A DNA stretch of 61,997 nucleotides from Candidatus Contubernalis alkalaceticus. Lineage in GTDB: Bacteria > Bacillota > Dethiobacteria > SKNC01. The notes under the pieces were generated by a model. That model was not told where the DNA came from. It saw only the letters and a program-made list of their open reading frames with translations, and ran no database searches. Shown in pieces: positions 35,720-44,811 of the stretch (its first letter is position 1; each line of letters opens with the position of its first letter). The stretch covers positions 2,178,004-2,240,000 of the forward strand of contig NZ_CP054699.1 of NCBI RefSeq assembly GCF_022558445.1, read 5' to 3'. Position numbers and translations under genes: made by a program.

Positions 35720-35742
35720 CACAACAGAACCGTCCCCTTGTG
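35720..35742. repeat. Stem-loop repeat with AGAACCGTCCCC loop, copy 1
   Basis: CACAA (35720-35724) and TTGTG (35738-35742) form a stem around a 13-base loop CAGAACCGTCCCC, in the trpA-aroF gap. The loop matches that at 57263-57275 in 12 of 13 positions while the stem differs. Confidence 0.65.
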
Positions 35743-35752
35743 CTCCCGGAAA

Positions 35753-36550
35753 CTATCTCCGGGTACCTTCCTTCAAACTGCTAACAAAGTCTCCTACTTC
35801 TTTTACCAAATCCTCCGGGTACTTTTCCATCTGTTCCACCATCTTAACAATACCGCTCCCCACGATAACCCCGTCACAAAAGGCAGCAGCCTGCTCTGCC
35901 TGCTCTGGAGTGGATATTCCAAACCCCAGAGCCAGGGGTAATGAAGTAAATTTCCGAATCCTGCTTACCATATCCTCTGCTTTTTTTGAAAGGTTTTCCC
36001 TTACCCCGGTAACACCGGTTAAAGCAACGCAGTATATGAATCCCCCTGCTCTTTCCACCGTCAGAATGATTCTTTCCTCTGGACTGGTGGGAGTTAATAA
36101 ATATATCAGGTCAACTCCCTGGGTTTGAGCCAGTTGATGTAATGACCGGCTCTCCTCCAGGGGCAGATCCGGGATAATCATGCCGTCCAGGCCTGCCCGG
36201 GCCGCCTCTTTAACAAACTTTTCTTCCCCGAAGCTGAGTACAGGATTATAATAGGTTAAGACTACCAGAGGTATTTTTGTTTTCTGCCTCAGCCGGGATA
36301 CAATCTCCAGAAATAATGAGGTATTCATGCCCCTCTCCAGGGACCGCTGGGAAGATTGTTGAATCACCGGGCCATCGGCCAGGGGGTCTGAAAAGGGCAG
36401 TCCCAGCTCGATGATGTCCGCACCTCTTTTTTCCATCTCCAAAACCAGCTTCTCTGTGGTTTCAATGTCGGGGTCCCCGGCAGTAATAAAGGTAATCAAG
36501 GCTTTCTCCCCCCCGCTTTTCAGCTGCTCAAAAGTATCCTTTAACCTCAT
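35753..36550 (-). CDS. trpA: Tryptophan synthase alpha subunit
   Basis: A 265-residue TIM barrel. Catalytic Glu and Asp lie in [15 protein letters not shown] (about 48-62) and [11 protein letters not shown]; the phosphate site is in [10 protein letters not shown] and GVIVGSGIV. It cleaves indole-3-glycerol phosphate and passes indole to TrpB. Its ATG overlaps the trpB stop by 4 bases (ATGA type), so the two are translationally coupled. Confidence 0.97.
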   Translation of the reverse strand: MRLKDTFEQLKSGGEKALITFITAGDPDIETTEKLVLEMEKRGADIIELGLPFSDPLADGPVIQQSSQRSLERGMNTSLFLEIVSRLRQKTKIPLVVLTYYNPVLSFGEEKFVKEAARAGLDGMIIPDLPLEESRSLHQLAQTQGVDLIYLLTPTSPEERIILTVERAGGFIYCVALTGVTGVRENLSKKAEDMVSRIRKFTSLPLALGFGISTPEQAEQAAAFCDGVIVGSGIVKMVEQMEKYPEDLVKEVGDFVSSLKEGTRR

Positions 36551-37764
36551 TTTGACACCTCCACATTTCCCGCGGATTTTTCCAAGGATTCCATGGCCTT
36601 GGCCGCTGTATTCACATCTTTATCCCCACGGCCCGACAGGCAGATAATCATAGAGTTATATTTCTTCAAGCTTTCTTTGTTTTTTAAGACATAGGCTATG
36701 GCGTGGGCACTCTCCAAAGCCGGAATGATTCCCTCCAACCGGGAAAGCAGCTGGAAGGCCTCCAGGGCTTCCCCGTCGGTGACCGACTCATACTGTGCCC
36801 TGCCCTTTGTTTTCAGAAAAGCGTGTTCCGGCCCTACCCCCGGGTAATCCAAACCGGCAGATATGGAATGAACCGGTGAAATCTGTCCATATGAATCCTG
36901 CAGCAAATAACTTTTGAAACCGTGGAGCACCCCAGGACGGCCTTTGGTCATGGTGGCGGCGTGCATCTCCGTATCTAACCCCAGTCCTGCGGCCTCCACT
37001 CCCACCATTTCCACCCCGGTGTCCTTCATAAAGGGAGAGAAAAGCCCCATGGCATTACTGCCCCCACCAATGCAGGCCACCAGGCATTGGGGTAGTGCCC
37101 CTTCGGCCTGCAAGAACTGTTCCCGGGCTTCCTTTCCGATGACCGACTGGAAATCCCTTACCATCCGGGGATAGGGGTCAGGGCCCACTACGGAACCGAT
37201 AATATAGTAGGTATCCTCCACATGGGTCACCCAACTGCGGATAGCTTCGTTGGTGGCATCTTTTAAGGTCATACTTCCAGAAGTGACGGGAACCACCCTG
37301 GCTCCCAAAAGTTTCATGCGAAAAACGTTTAATGACTGTCTCTCCATGTCCTCTTCCCCCATGTATACCTCACAGTCCAACCCGAACATGGCCGCAGCTG
37401 TTGCAGTGGCCACCCCGTGCTGCCCGGCTCCTGTCTCAGCTATCACCTTCTTTTTTCCCATGTGCCGGGCCAGCATAGCCTGGCCCAGTGTATTGTTAAT
37501 CTTATGGGCTCCGGTGTGCAGAAGGTCTTCCCTTTTCAAATATATCTTTGGGCCTCCCACCATTTCCGTCAGAGCTTCTGCAAAGTATAAAGGTGTGGGC
37601 CTGCCGGCATAATCCTGGAGGTAATGATTCAGTTCCTTTTTAAAACCTTCCTCCCGGCTCAACTCATCATATTTTGTAGTCAATTCCTCTAAGGCAGGCA
37701 TCAGGGCCTCGGGGACATACCTGCCTCCAAACTCCTCAAAGTGTCCTAATTTATCCGGATACAT
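36547..37764 (-). CDS. trpB: Tryptophan synthase beta subunit
   Basis: A 405-residue PLP enzyme. The lysine that binds PLP is in [13 protein letters not shown] (about 88), the phosphate loop is [12 protein letters not shown] (about 232), and GRFGRYVPE-type sequence [13 protein letters not shown] is at the N-terminus. It joins indole and serine to make tryptophan. It is the TrpB1 type that works with TrpA. Its start overlaps the trpF end by 14 bases. Confidence 0.97.
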   Translation of the reverse strand: MYPDKLGHFEEFGGRYVPEALMPALEELTTKYDELSREEGFKKELNHYLQDYAGRPTPLYFAEALTEMVGGPKIYLKREDLLHTGAHKINNTLGQAMLARHMGKKKVIAETGAGQHGVATATAAAMFGLDCEVYMGEEDMERQSLNVFRMKLLGARVVPVTSGSMTLKDATNEAIRSWVTHVEDTYYIIGSVVGPDPYPRMVRDFQSVIGKEAREQFLQAEGALPQCLVACIGGGSNAMGLFSPFMKDTGVEMVGVEAAGLGLDTEMHAATMTKGRPGVLHGFKSYLLQDSYGQISPVHSISAGLDYPGVGPEHAFLKTKGRAQYESVTDGEALEAFQLLSRLEGIIPALESAHAIAYVLKNKESLKKYNSMIICLSGRGDKDVNTAAKAMESLEKSAGNVEVSK

Positions 37765-38383
37765 ATTCCCAACTCCTTACTCTTTGAATAAATTCTTTTA
37801 TCTTCACCGGGTCTTTCCCCTCATGACCGTGGGTCTCCACTCCGCTGCTGACATCTACCCCGTAAGGCTTCACCTGCTCTAAGGCTTCCACAATATTCTC
37901 GGCATTAAGACCCCCGGCCAGTATCACCGATTTTCTGCCCGTCAATTTTTCCGCCAGGGACCAATCAAAGGAAATTCCAGTGCCTCCGGGCATCCCCGGA
38001 AGGCAGGTATCCAACAGGAAGGCATCCGCCAACAACCGGTAGGGTTCTACTTCCTGAAGGCTCATCTCATCTTTCAGGGAAAATGCCTTGATTACCTTCT
38101 GTTTGAAACCCTGCAGGTGAGAGGGAGGTTCCTGTCCATGAAACTGCAGTACATCCAGACCGCAGCGGTCAGCGATTTCTTTCATGATACCAGGATTTTC
38201 ATCTACGAATACCCCGATTTTACTGACAAAGGGAGGGATACCCCGACAAATTATTTCCACCTGCCGGGGAGTAACCCGCCGCCGGCTTTCCGCCATCACA
38301 AACCCAACAGCATCTGCCCCGGCGTCTACCGCCCACAGTGCTTCTTTCAAGCTTCTGATTCCGCAAATCTTAATTTTTACCAT
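37751..38383 (-). CDS. trpF: Phosphoribosylanthranilate isomerase
   Basis: A 210-residue TIM barrel. Catalytic Cys is in [14 protein letters not shown] (residue 7 or so), with [23 protein letters not shown], and the catalytic Asp in [15 protein letters not shown]. The phosphate site is [14 protein letters not shown] and [10 protein letters not shown]. It converts PRA to CdRP. It overlaps both neighbours by 14 bases. Confidence 0.96.
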   Translation of the reverse strand: MVKIKICGIRSLKEALWAVDAGADAVGFVMAESRRRVTPRQVEIICRGIPPFVSKIGVFVDENPGIMKEIADRCGLDVLQFHGQEPPSHLQGFKQKVIKAFSLKDEMSLQEVEPYRLLADAFLLDTCLPGMPGGTGISFDWSLAEKLTGRKSVILAGGLNAENIVEALEQVKPYGVDVSSGVETHGHEGKDPVKIKEFIQRVRSWEYVSG

Positions 38384-39176
38384 TTGTATCCTCCAAATAA
38401 CCCAGCAGTTCTCTGACTTTTTCCCCAGGAGTTGGGTGGGCCATCAGGGCTTCTCCGATTAAAACAGCCGTCACACCGCACTGCTCAAGCCGCTCTATGT
38501 CCTGGGGGCTTTTGATTCCGCTCTCACTTACCAGCATAACGTTGTCGGGGACCTCTTTAGACAACTCCATGGTAACCCCAATATCAGTTTTGAAAGTCTT
38601 TAAATCCCGGTTATTAATCCCCACCACATCAGCGCCGCAGTCCAGGGCTATTTTTAATTCCTCCCGGGTATGAACCTCCACCAGGGAAGACAGATTTAAA
38701 TTTTTGGCTGTTTCTATAAATTCCTTAAGTTCCTTCTCTTCCAGAATTGAAACTATGAGTAACACCGCATCGGCTCCCACCAGTCGGGATTCATAAATCT
38801 GGTATGAATCAATTATAAAGTCTTTCCGCAGCACCGGAATGCTGACAGAATCCTTTACCTCTCTCAAATCCTCCAGGCTCCCCCTGAAATAGTATTCCTC
38901 CGTCAAGACCGATACTGCCGCTGCACCACCCTCCTCATAAAGCCGCCCCCTGAATCCCGGATCCTGCTCATCATAAATCATCCCTTTGGAGGGAGAAGCC
39001 CGTTTAATCTCTGCAATTACAGCGGGCCTGCCGGTTTTTTCCCCCAGAGCTGCCTTGAAATCAATAGGAAGAGAGGAACATCCGGCAGCTTCCTCCTGCA
39101 GTTTCTCCAGGGGTTTACTCCTACGGCTGAACTCTAGAGATATCTTTTTACGGTTTACAATCTTCTCTAAGTGCAT
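38370..39176 (-). CDS. trpC: Indole-3-glycerol phosphate synthase
   Basis: A 268-residue barrel. Motifs: VIAEIKRASPSKGMI (catalytic Lys), AVSVLTEEYYFRGSLEDL, VLRKDFIIDSYQIYE, VGINNRDLKTFKTD and LVSESGIKSPQDI. It closes CdRP to indole-3-glycerol phosphate. Its ATG sits on the trpD stop (1-base overlap) and its end overlaps trpF. Confidence 0.97.
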   Translation of the reverse strand: MHLEKIVNRKKISLEFSRRSKPLEKLQEEAAGCSSLPIDFKAALGEKTGRPAVIAEIKRASPSKGMIYDEQDPGFRGRLYEEGGAAAVSVLTEEYYFRGSLEDLREVKDSVSIPVLRKDFIIDSYQIYESRLVGADAVLLIVSILEEKELKEFIETAKNLNLSSLVEVHTREELKIALDCGADVVGINNRDLKTFKTDIGVTMELSKEVPDNVMLVSESGIKSPQDIERLEQCGVTAVLIGEALMAHPTPGEKVRELLGYLEDTNGKN

Positions 39177-40207
39177 TAGATTTTTTCGCAGAATTTCCTC
39201 AACTCCTCCAGCTTTTCATAAGCACTGCCGCTGTCTAAAACTTTTTGGGCCAGTTCAATGCTTGAGGGAAAATCTCCCGCCAATCCACCGGACATCAAAA
39301 CCGCCGCTGCATTTAATACCACCACATCCCTACGGGGCCCCTTTTCTCCCCGCAGTATAGAGAGGGTTATCTCGGCATTTTCCCTTGGAGTCCCCCCCCC
39401 CATCTGTGCAAACTCTGCCTTGGGAAAACCCAAATCCACAGGGTCTATAGAATAGGTTGCCACTTTACCCTCTTTTACTTCACTGACCCTGGTTGGCCCG
39501 CATATGGAAATTTCATCCAGGCCTTCCAGCCCATGTACCACCAGGGCATGTTCTGCCCCCAGGTTTAACAGCACCCTGGCCAGCATCTCTGTAAGTGCCG
39601 GGTCATAAACCCCCATAACCTGTCTTTTGGCCCCCGCCGGATTGGTGAGAGGCCCTAAAAGATTGAACACCGTCCGTATTCCGATCTCTCTGCGGGGCCC
39701 GATAGCGTATTTCATGGCCAGATGCAGTTTGGGGGCAAATAAAAATCCTATTCCCACCTGTTCTATGGCCTGAGCCACCTGCTGCGAAGACAGCTCCAGA
39801 TTAACCCCCAGGGCTTCCAATACATCAGCACTACCGCAGCGGCTGGATACCGAACGGTTCCCGTGCTTGGCTACCGGCAGGCCCGCCCCGGCGGCTACAA
39901 AGGCAGCGGTGGTAGATATATTAAAGGTCCCTGCCTGGTCTCCACCGGTACCACAGGTATCCACCAATCCCGGCCGATTCACTTTTACCGGGGTTACCTT
40001 TTCCCGCATCACCCGGGCGAATCCCGTTATCTCCTCTATGGTCTCCCCCTTCATGCGCAGGGCTGTCAGAAGGCTGGCAATCTGAGCATCAGTTGCTTCT
40101 CCCGACATAATTATGTCCATGGCCTTAACAGACTCATCAATATTCAAACTCCGGCCCCTGACTACTCCGTCGATAACCTGGTTTAACATCAATGGCTGAT
40201 TAAGCAA
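39176..40207 (-). CDS. trpD: Anthranilate phosphoribosyltransferase
   Basis: A 343-residue enzyme. Motifs: LVDTCGTGGDQAGTFNIST (PRPP site, about 80), KHGNRSVSSRCGSADVLEALG, and ARREIGIRTVFN-like GPRREIGIRTVFNLLGPLTNP. It transfers phosphoribosyl to anthranilate. A separate enzyme here, not fused with TrpG. The start overlaps the trpG end by 8 bases. Confidence 0.97.
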   Translation of the reverse strand: MLNQPLMLNQVIDGVVRGRSLNIDESVKAMDIIMSGEATDAQIASLLTALRMKGETIEEITGFARVMREKVTPVKVNRPGLVDTCGTGGDQAGTFNISTTAAFVAAGAGLPVAKHGNRSVSSRCGSADVLEALGVNLELSSQQVAQAIEQVGIGFLFAPKLHLAMKYAIGPRREIGIRTVFNLLGPLTNPAGAKRQVMGVYDPALTEMLARVLLNLGAEHALVVHGLEGLDEISICGPTRVSEVKEGKVATYSIDPVDLGFPKAEFAQMGGGTPRENAEITLSILRGEKGPRRDVVVLNAAAVLMSGGLAGDFPSSIELAQKVLDSGSAYEKLEELRKFCEKI

Positions 40208-40778
40208 CCTTTACATCCTCCTTTAAAAAATTTGACAGCAATCTTTTCCCCTGGGCCGTAAGTATGGATTCCGGATGAAATTGAATTCCCTCCAGGGGAT
40301 AATCTCTGTGCCTGACTCCCATCACCGTACCCTCTTCTGTGCGAGAGGTTATTTCCAGGCAGGAAGGCATACTGTTTTCCTCAATAATCAGGGAATGATA
40401 CCGGGTAGCCTCAAAGGGACTGGGAATTCCCCGGTAAAGGGTTCCCCCCTGATGATAAATTAAGGAGGTCTTACCATGCATAAGGGTTGCGGCTCCCACC
40501 ACCTCTCCCCCGAAAGCCGCCCCGATGGCCTGATGCCCCAGGCAAACTCCCAAGATGGGCACCTTTTGATAAAAATCCCTGATGATATCAATGGTCAAGC
40601 CTGCCTGTTGGGGTATTCCCGGACCGGGGGAGATGACGATTTTTTCCGGTGACATTACATTTATCTCCTCCAGGGTTATTTTGTCATTCCTAGCCACGGT
40701 CAGCTCCGCCCCCATCTCTCCCAGGTATTGGACCAGATTATAAGTGAAGGAATCGTAATTATCGATGACTAAAATCAT
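40200..40778 (-). CDS. trpG: Anthranilate synthase glutamine amidotransferase subunit
   Basis: A 192-residue class I glutamine amidotransferase. Cys nucleophile in GVCLGHQAIG (about 80), oxyanion site SPGPGIPQQAG, His/Glu in GIQFHPESILT. It supplies ammonia to TrpE. It may also serve PabB, as is common in Firmicutes, but no pabB is seen here. It overlaps trpE by 20 bases. Confidence 0.96.
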   Translation of the reverse strand: MILVIDNYDSFTYNLVQYLGEMGAELTVARNDKITLEEINVMSPEKIVISPGPGIPQQAGLTIDIIRDFYQKVPILGVCLGHQAIGAAFGGEVVGAATLMHGKTSLIYHQGGTLYRGIPSPFEATRYHSLIIEENSMPSCLEITSRTEEGTVMGVRHRDYPLEGIQFHPESILTAQGKRLLSNFLKEDVKVA

Positions 40779-42243
40779 AATTTCCCTCCTCTGCCATATT
40801 GATGGCCCTTAACAGGGCTGCCGCCTTGTGCCGGGTCTCCAGAAATTCCATTTCCGGCTGAGAATCTGCTACAATTCCAGCTCCGGCCTGGACATAAACC
40901 TTGTCATCTTTAATCACCATCGTCCTGATGGTAAGGCAGGTGTCCATACTTCCGGAAAATCCAAAATAACCTACAGCACCGGCGTAAGGCCCTCTCCGGC
41001 ATGATTCCAGCTGACTGATGATTTCCATAGCCCTGATTTTAGGGGCTCCGGAAACTGTCCCGGCAGGGAAACAGGCCATCAGGACATCAAAGGCATCCCG
41101 GTTTTCCATCAGCTTTCCTTTAACCTCCGTTACCATGTGCATCACGTGGGAATACTTTTCTACAGAAAAAAGGTTGTTAACCTCTATGCTGCCGTATTCA
41201 CAGATTTTTCCCAGGTCATTTCGGGCTAAATCAACCAGCATAATGTGTTCCGCCTTTTCCTTGTGATCCCCTTTAAGATCCTCCGCCAATCTTTTATCCT
41301 CCTCCACTGTTTTTCCCCGGGGACGGGTGCCGGCAATGGGCCGGGTTTCCACTACCCCATCCTCCAGCCGAACCAGGGGCTCCGGAGAGGACCCTACAAC
41401 TTTAAAATCTTCATAATTCAAATAGTACATGTAGGGAGAAGGATTAACCGTCCTCAGCACCCGGTAGAGAGTGAAGGGATGCACCGTTAATGGCGCCTCA
41501 AAACGCTGGGACAGCACCACTTGAAAAATATCCCCCTTAGTAATATAATCCTTGGCCTGGATTACCTGATCCTGATATTCCTTTCTGGAAACATTTGATT
41601 TAAAAAAAATTTCCTCAAAAGAAATATCCTTTTCCATCATGGGGGGAAGGGGTTTTTTAAGTGCCTCCAAAACACAGTTAATATCTTCACAGGCCCTCAT
41701 GTATTCAATCTCGGGGTTATCCCTGACCCATACATTTTTAACCACCTTCAGTGAATGATGCCAGTGGTCATATATCAGCACCAACCCGGCGAACATGAAG
41801 CTGACCAGAGGCAGACCCAGGTCATCCTGGGGCAGGGGGATTTCCTCCAGGTGCTGGACAATATCATAGCCTGCATATCCTACAGCTCCCCCATAAAACC
41901 CAGGTAATCCCTTGTCTTTTGCCGGGGTAAATTTTTTCATTACTTCCCTCAGTGCCTCCAGGGGATTCCCAGTAAATGATTCTTTTGACCCCTCAGACAG
42001 ATTTAACATAGTAAGTCCATCTATGCTTTTAAAATCCATAAAAGGCCTACAACCGATAAAGGAATAACGGCCGAAGTTTTCCCCGACTTCTCCGCTTTCC
42101 AAGAGATAAGAGGGGCCGGACTTACATACTTTTTGAAAAATAGTAATGGGTGTTTCCAAATCCGCCATAATTTCTTTATAAACGGGAATCAGGTTTGCAA
42201 ATCTTGCTTTTTCTAAAAATATTTCCTTCTGAGGATTTATCAT
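40759..42243 (-). CDS. trpE: Anthranilate synthase component I
   Basis: About 494 residues. The feedback-binding motif LLESGEVGENFGRYSFIG near residue 50 indicates that tryptophan inhibition is retained. The chorismate domain carries PSPYMYYLNYEDF, SSPEPLVRL, GTRPRGKT, MLVDLARNDLG and GTVSGAPKIRAMEI. The frame extends to 42291, but AGGAGGAAG lies about 9 bases before ATG 42243, inside that extension, which overlaps the leader; I use 42243. First gene of the operon, behind a Trp T-box. Confidence 0.97.
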   Translation of the reverse strand: MINPQKEIFLEKARFANLIPVYKEIMADLETPITIFQKVCKSGPSYLLESGEVGENFGRYSFIGCRPFMDFKSIDGLTMLNLSEGSKESFTGNPLEALREVMKKFTPAKDKGLPGFYGGAVGYAGYDIVQHLEEIPLPQDDLGLPLVSFMFAGLVLIYDHWHHSLKVVKNVWVRDNPEIEYMRACEDINCVLEALKKPLPPMMEKDISFEEIFFKSNVSRKEYQDQVIQAKDYITKGDIFQVVLSQRFEAPLTVHPFTLYRVLRTVNPSPYMYYLNYEDFKVVGSSPEPLVRLEDGVVETRPIAGTRPRGKTVEEDKRLAEDLKGDHKEKAEHIMLVDLARNDLGKICEYGSIEVNNLFSVEKYSHVMHMVTEVKGKLMENRDAFDVLMACFPAGTVSGAPKIRAMEIISQLESCRRGPYAGAVGYFGFSGSMDTCLTIRTMVIKDDKVYVQAGAGIVADSQPEMEFLETRHKAAALLRAINMAEEGNYDFSHR

Positions 42244-42270
42244 AGTTTTTCTTCCTCCTATAAAATTAAA

Positions 42271-42306
42271 AATAAAAAAACCCTTCGTCATAAAAAGGAC
42301 GAAAGG
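42271..42306 (-). terminator. T-box controlled terminator before trpE
   Basis: CCTTTCGTC / GACGAAGGG stem (one G-U pair) with a 7-8 base loop, followed by T7 on the minus strand. It overlaps the end of the antiterminator element, as in standard T-box attenuators. Confidence 0.92.
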
Positions 42307-42600
42307 TTGTTTCGCGGTGCCACCTTATTTAACTTATGTAATTGCCTTAGGAAAATAGCCAAAACATAAATTATCTCACATCAGGTACGGGATAAATTAA
42401 GCCCCTAAAATCAAGCGTTGTATCCGATACCCTGTTCCTTTTAACGGTGGAACTCTCCGGTAAAGCCTACTCACAAAAAACTGTTTTCGGTTTACAGCTA
42501 ACGGGCCCATTCGATATGCAGCAGTAATGCCGGATTCTCACCTACGCCGGCTCTCTGGAAAAACTCTTACATACTTACTCTTCCCGGTCACAGCTTTTAA
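42271..42600 (-). promoter_or_regulatory. Tryptophan T-box riboswitch leader
   Basis: The minus strand contains the T-box core AGGTGGCACCGCG (42313-42325), which holds the UGGN bulge for the uncharged tRNA acceptor end, followed by the terminator. Farther upstream is a stem I region with the AGAGAGCCGG element and GGTGAGAATCCGGC. A TGG triplet in GAATGGGCC (42507-42509) is at the expected specifier position, which codes Trp and matches the trp operon. Uncharged tRNA-Trp should allow transcription to continue. Confidence 0.92.
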
Positions 42601-42621
42601 AACATATTTTACTTGAAAATA

Positions 42622-42650
42622 AATGTAACATGAATAAAGATGAGTGTCAA
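42622..42650 (-). promoter_or_regulatory. Sigma-A-type promoter of the trp operon
   Basis: Perfect TTGACA (42645-42650), a 17-base spacer and TACATT (42622-42627) on the minus strand, which would start transcription about 15-20 bases before the T-box stem I. Confidence 0.75.
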
Positions 42651-42671
42651 GTATTTTATTGGGGCAATTTC

Positions 42672-42857
42672 TTATTCTTTTCCCATAAGTTTTTCATTAA
42701 TCTCCTTTAGAATATTCTCAATCCTTTGATTGCTTTGTTGAATATCTGCTAATGATTTAACCACTTTTACCAGAATGTAAATTGGGACTCCTATAACTGC
42801 CAGTAAAATAAAAATATTTATCAATTGGAATAAAAAATTTATATTATACTCTACCAT
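42672..42857 (-). CDS. Small membrane protein with coiled-coil tail
   Basis: A 61-residue protein: one hydrophobic segment (about 8-33, LFQLINIFILLAVIGVPIY), then a polar helix with heptad-like spacing (SNQRIENILKEINEKLMGKE). Good ribosome site GGGAGGAAA and ATG. No recognised family. It lies upstream of the trp promoter on the same strand. Confidence 0.6.
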   Translation of the reverse strand: MVEYNINFLFQLINIFILLAVIGVPIYILVKVVKSLADIQQSNQRIENILKEINEKLMGKE

Positions 42858-43049
42858 TTTAATTTCCTCCCACTAGAATTTTTACAATATTAGCTGATCT
42901 ATCTGTATTAACAACAGGTTAATTATAACATTATTGTTTAATCTGATAAACATATAATCATACTCCCATTGAAAGTGTTTAAAAATAGTTCTTAATGTGA
43001 CGCCTGGAAATCCCCACCTGGCCGAAATTCTACAGAAATCAATTTAAAC

Positions 43050-43080
43050 AAAAAAGGACATCCCTTTTTAAGGAGTGTCC
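43050..43080 (-). terminator. Terminator after the HMA-like gene
   Basis: GGACA ... TGTCC stem with an inner CC/GG pair (43056-43080), followed by T6 on the minus strand; 25 bases after the stop codon. Confidence 0.7.
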
Positions 43081-43105
43081 AGTAGAAATAGAAAATATTT
43101 TGGAA

Positions 43106-43471
43106 TTAATATATTAAAGGTGTGACTTCATAACCTTTCTCCACCAGCGGCTTCATGATTGCCTCAAGGCGAATCAATTCCGGGTCATAAAACACTACCA
43201 TATTTTTTTGTTCCGACATGATAAACACCCTTTCCACCCCAGGCAGTTCCAATAATAAAAGGCTTACCTCCTGTTCATTCTCTAAAATCTCCTCTCCCAC
43301 TTCCAGAATCATTTTGCCTGGAGGAAATTCTCTATCTTCTGACATATGGGGATTCTGAATGTCCATATCTTGACTCCCAAGGTTAGTAATATTCCAGGCC
43401 AGCAGATAGGTAAGCATTCCCACTAAGATTATCACCAAAAAACCCAACAGCAGTGTATTACGTTTAAACAT
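43106..43471 (-). CDS. Membrane-anchored HMA-like domain protein lacking CxxC
   Basis: A 121-residue protein. One N-terminal membrane segment (about 7-27), a short linker, then a ferredoxin-like domain (about 50-121): VSLLLLELPGVERVFIMSE, KNMVVFYDPELIRLEAIM and VEKGYEV. The pattern 'leu-pro-gly-val' followed by a strand and 'val-x-phe-asp-pro' is that of heavy-metal-associated domains (MerP/CopZ), but the metal-binding CxxC is absent and the protein has no Cys. The ribosome site is AGAAGG. Function unknown. Confidence 0.65.
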   Translation of the reverse strand: MFKRNTLLLGFLVIILVGMLTYLLAWNITNLGSQDMDIQNPHMSEDREFPPGKMILEVGEEILENEQEVSLLLLELPGVERVFIMSEQKNMVVFYDPELIRLEAIMKPLVEKGYEVTPLIY

Positions 43472-43756
43472 AAATGTTTTCCTTCTCTCATTAATTTTGA
43501 AAAGTTATTATTCCCCTAAATTTTATTTTTATCATCTAAGCAGGGGCTTTAATCGTTATAACAATCACTTTAGAGAAATATAATTGAATCGCTCAGGTAT
43601 ATCCATAGTAAGACATGATAACTGTTCCAGTGTTCAAATGTCTCACGTCTTTTATCAAGAATATTCGCGTCAAAATTCGCATAATATTAACCAGTAAATT
43701 AACTTTACTTTTTTTCTGCAGTGACTTAACTGTATTATTAGGTGGAGGTGAATTTG

Positions 43757-44029
43757 ATGGAATGGAAAACATTTTTAACCACCTTTGGCCTGGTATTCCT
43801 GGCAGAATTGGGAGATAAAACACAGCTGGCCACCATGCTGATCGCTACCCAAAGCAAAAGCCTTGCAAGCGTTTTTTTAGGATCTGCCGGGGCTTTAGTT
43901 TTATCCGCATTTTTAGGGGTTTTATTTGGTGCAGTCCTGACCAAATATATTTCCCCTCATTTACTGCAGGGGGGAGCAGGCGTAGCCTTTATATTAATTG
44001 GATTTTTACTTATATTCGGAAAATTTTAA
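43757..44029 (+). CDS. Half-size TMEM165/GDT1 family transporter
   Basis: A 90-residue membrane protein containing the hallmark ELGDKTQ within FLAELGDKTQLATMLIAT, which binds the cation in GDT1/UPF0016 transporters (Mn2+/Ca2+). Full-size members have two such repeats; this one has a single repeat with about three membrane segments, so it must dimerise or pair with another half. ATG 43757 is chosen because GGAGGTG lies 7 bases before it. I see no manganese riboswitch upstream and no second half-gene beside it. Confidence 0.88.
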   Translation: MEWKTFLTTFGLVFLAELGDKTQLATMLIATQSKSLASVFLGSAGALVLSAFLGVLFGAVLTKYISPHLLQGGAGVAFILIGFLLIFGKF

Positions 44030-44072
44030 TTATCTACCCGGCGTTCCGGCCGGCCCTTTTAGAAATAATTTC

Positions 44073-44112
44073 AAAAAGGAAAATCCTCAGAAAAGAGTCT
44101 AAAGGATTTTCT
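44073..44112 (-). terminator. Terminator after the His-rich membrane protein gene
   Basis: Stem GAAAATCCT / AGGATTTTC with a 15-base loop, followed by CTTTTTG on the minus strand. The upstream arm starts in the last codons. Confidence 0.7.
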
Positions 44113-44692
44113 ACTGATGGTCACCCTGGTTTTCCCCTTGGTGACCACCTTCATGATGATGCTCTCCTTCATGTTCTTGGTGGTGTTCTCCTGCGTTTCC
44201 ACCGTTTCCACCTTGATGACCTTCGCCCAGTCCCTGTCCGCCTACCATGTGAAAAGCATTATCCGGCAGCCATATTCCCACCAGATAACCCAGGGAACCT
44301 CCAAAAATAACACGAACCAGAAGTGCCCCGATATTGTTCAGTAAGTCTGACTGCCACAGGGGAGGAAGCAATCCCGTCGCCGGTGCCAATAGCCCGGGAT
44401 TAATAAAATACAAAACCACACCAAAGGTTAATCCCCAGTAAAAAACATTTTCCTTATCCTTCAACAGATAAACAAAGACAACACCCAAAACTGCAGATGC
44501 CAAAAGATGCATGATTAAACCCACTAACAGTCCAGTCATGGTAACTGACACAGCTTCGGTTAAAAACAACCTGGATAAAACAGCTAAAGGATTTAAATCA
44601 AAAACACCTACCAGGTAAAAAAGCATGGAAACAATTCCCATGATAATCCCCGCCGTTACTCCGGCCAAAACTCCCGTCCTAAAACGTTCCAA
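44111..44692 (-). CDS. Multi-pass membrane protein with His-rich C-terminal tail
   Basis: About 193 residues. Four hydrophobic segments (about 8-30, 52-75, 83-105 and 120-150) precede a 45-residue tail rich in Gly, His, Glu and Gln (EHHQEHEGEHHHEGG). The tail has about 11 His in a short stretch and likely binds Zn, Ni, Co or Cu. The membrane part resembles YqhR-type proteins by eye, but I cannot confirm a family. The frame runs to 44758, but AGGAGG lies 9 bases before TTG 44692, which I take as the start. Confidence 0.7.
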   Translation of the reverse strand: MERFRTGVLAGVTAGIIMGIVSMLFYLVGVFDLNPLAVLSRLFLTEAVSVTMTGLLVGLIMHLLASAVLGVVFVYLLKDKENVFYWGLTFGVVLYFINPGLLAPATGLLPPLWQSDLLNNIGALLVRVIFGGSLGYLVGIWLPDNAFHMVGGQGLGEGHQGGNGGNAGEHHQEHEGEHHHEGGHQGENQGDHQ

Positions 44693-44811
44693 AAATATCA
44701 ACCTCCTTTTCTTTTTTTTATTGTGTCCCGTACATAAAAAAATATTAAATAGGTTCAAATTAATTACAAAAAAAAAGAGCCCCCTGCCCCTTTATCTAAC
44801 CAAAAGTATAC

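Noticed and set aside
43472-43756. A manganese (yybP-ykoY) riboswitch before the Gdt1 gene
   Set aside because: These elements often precede such transporters, but none of the conserved G-rich and three-way-junction sequence is visible.
43593-43823. Minus-strand frame upstream of the Gdt1 gene
   Set aside because: No ribosome site, no family features, and it overlaps the start of a clear gene.
44766-44800. A terminator after the gene at 44812
   Set aside because: There is a T-run and a G-rich stretch, but no complementary arm to form a stem.
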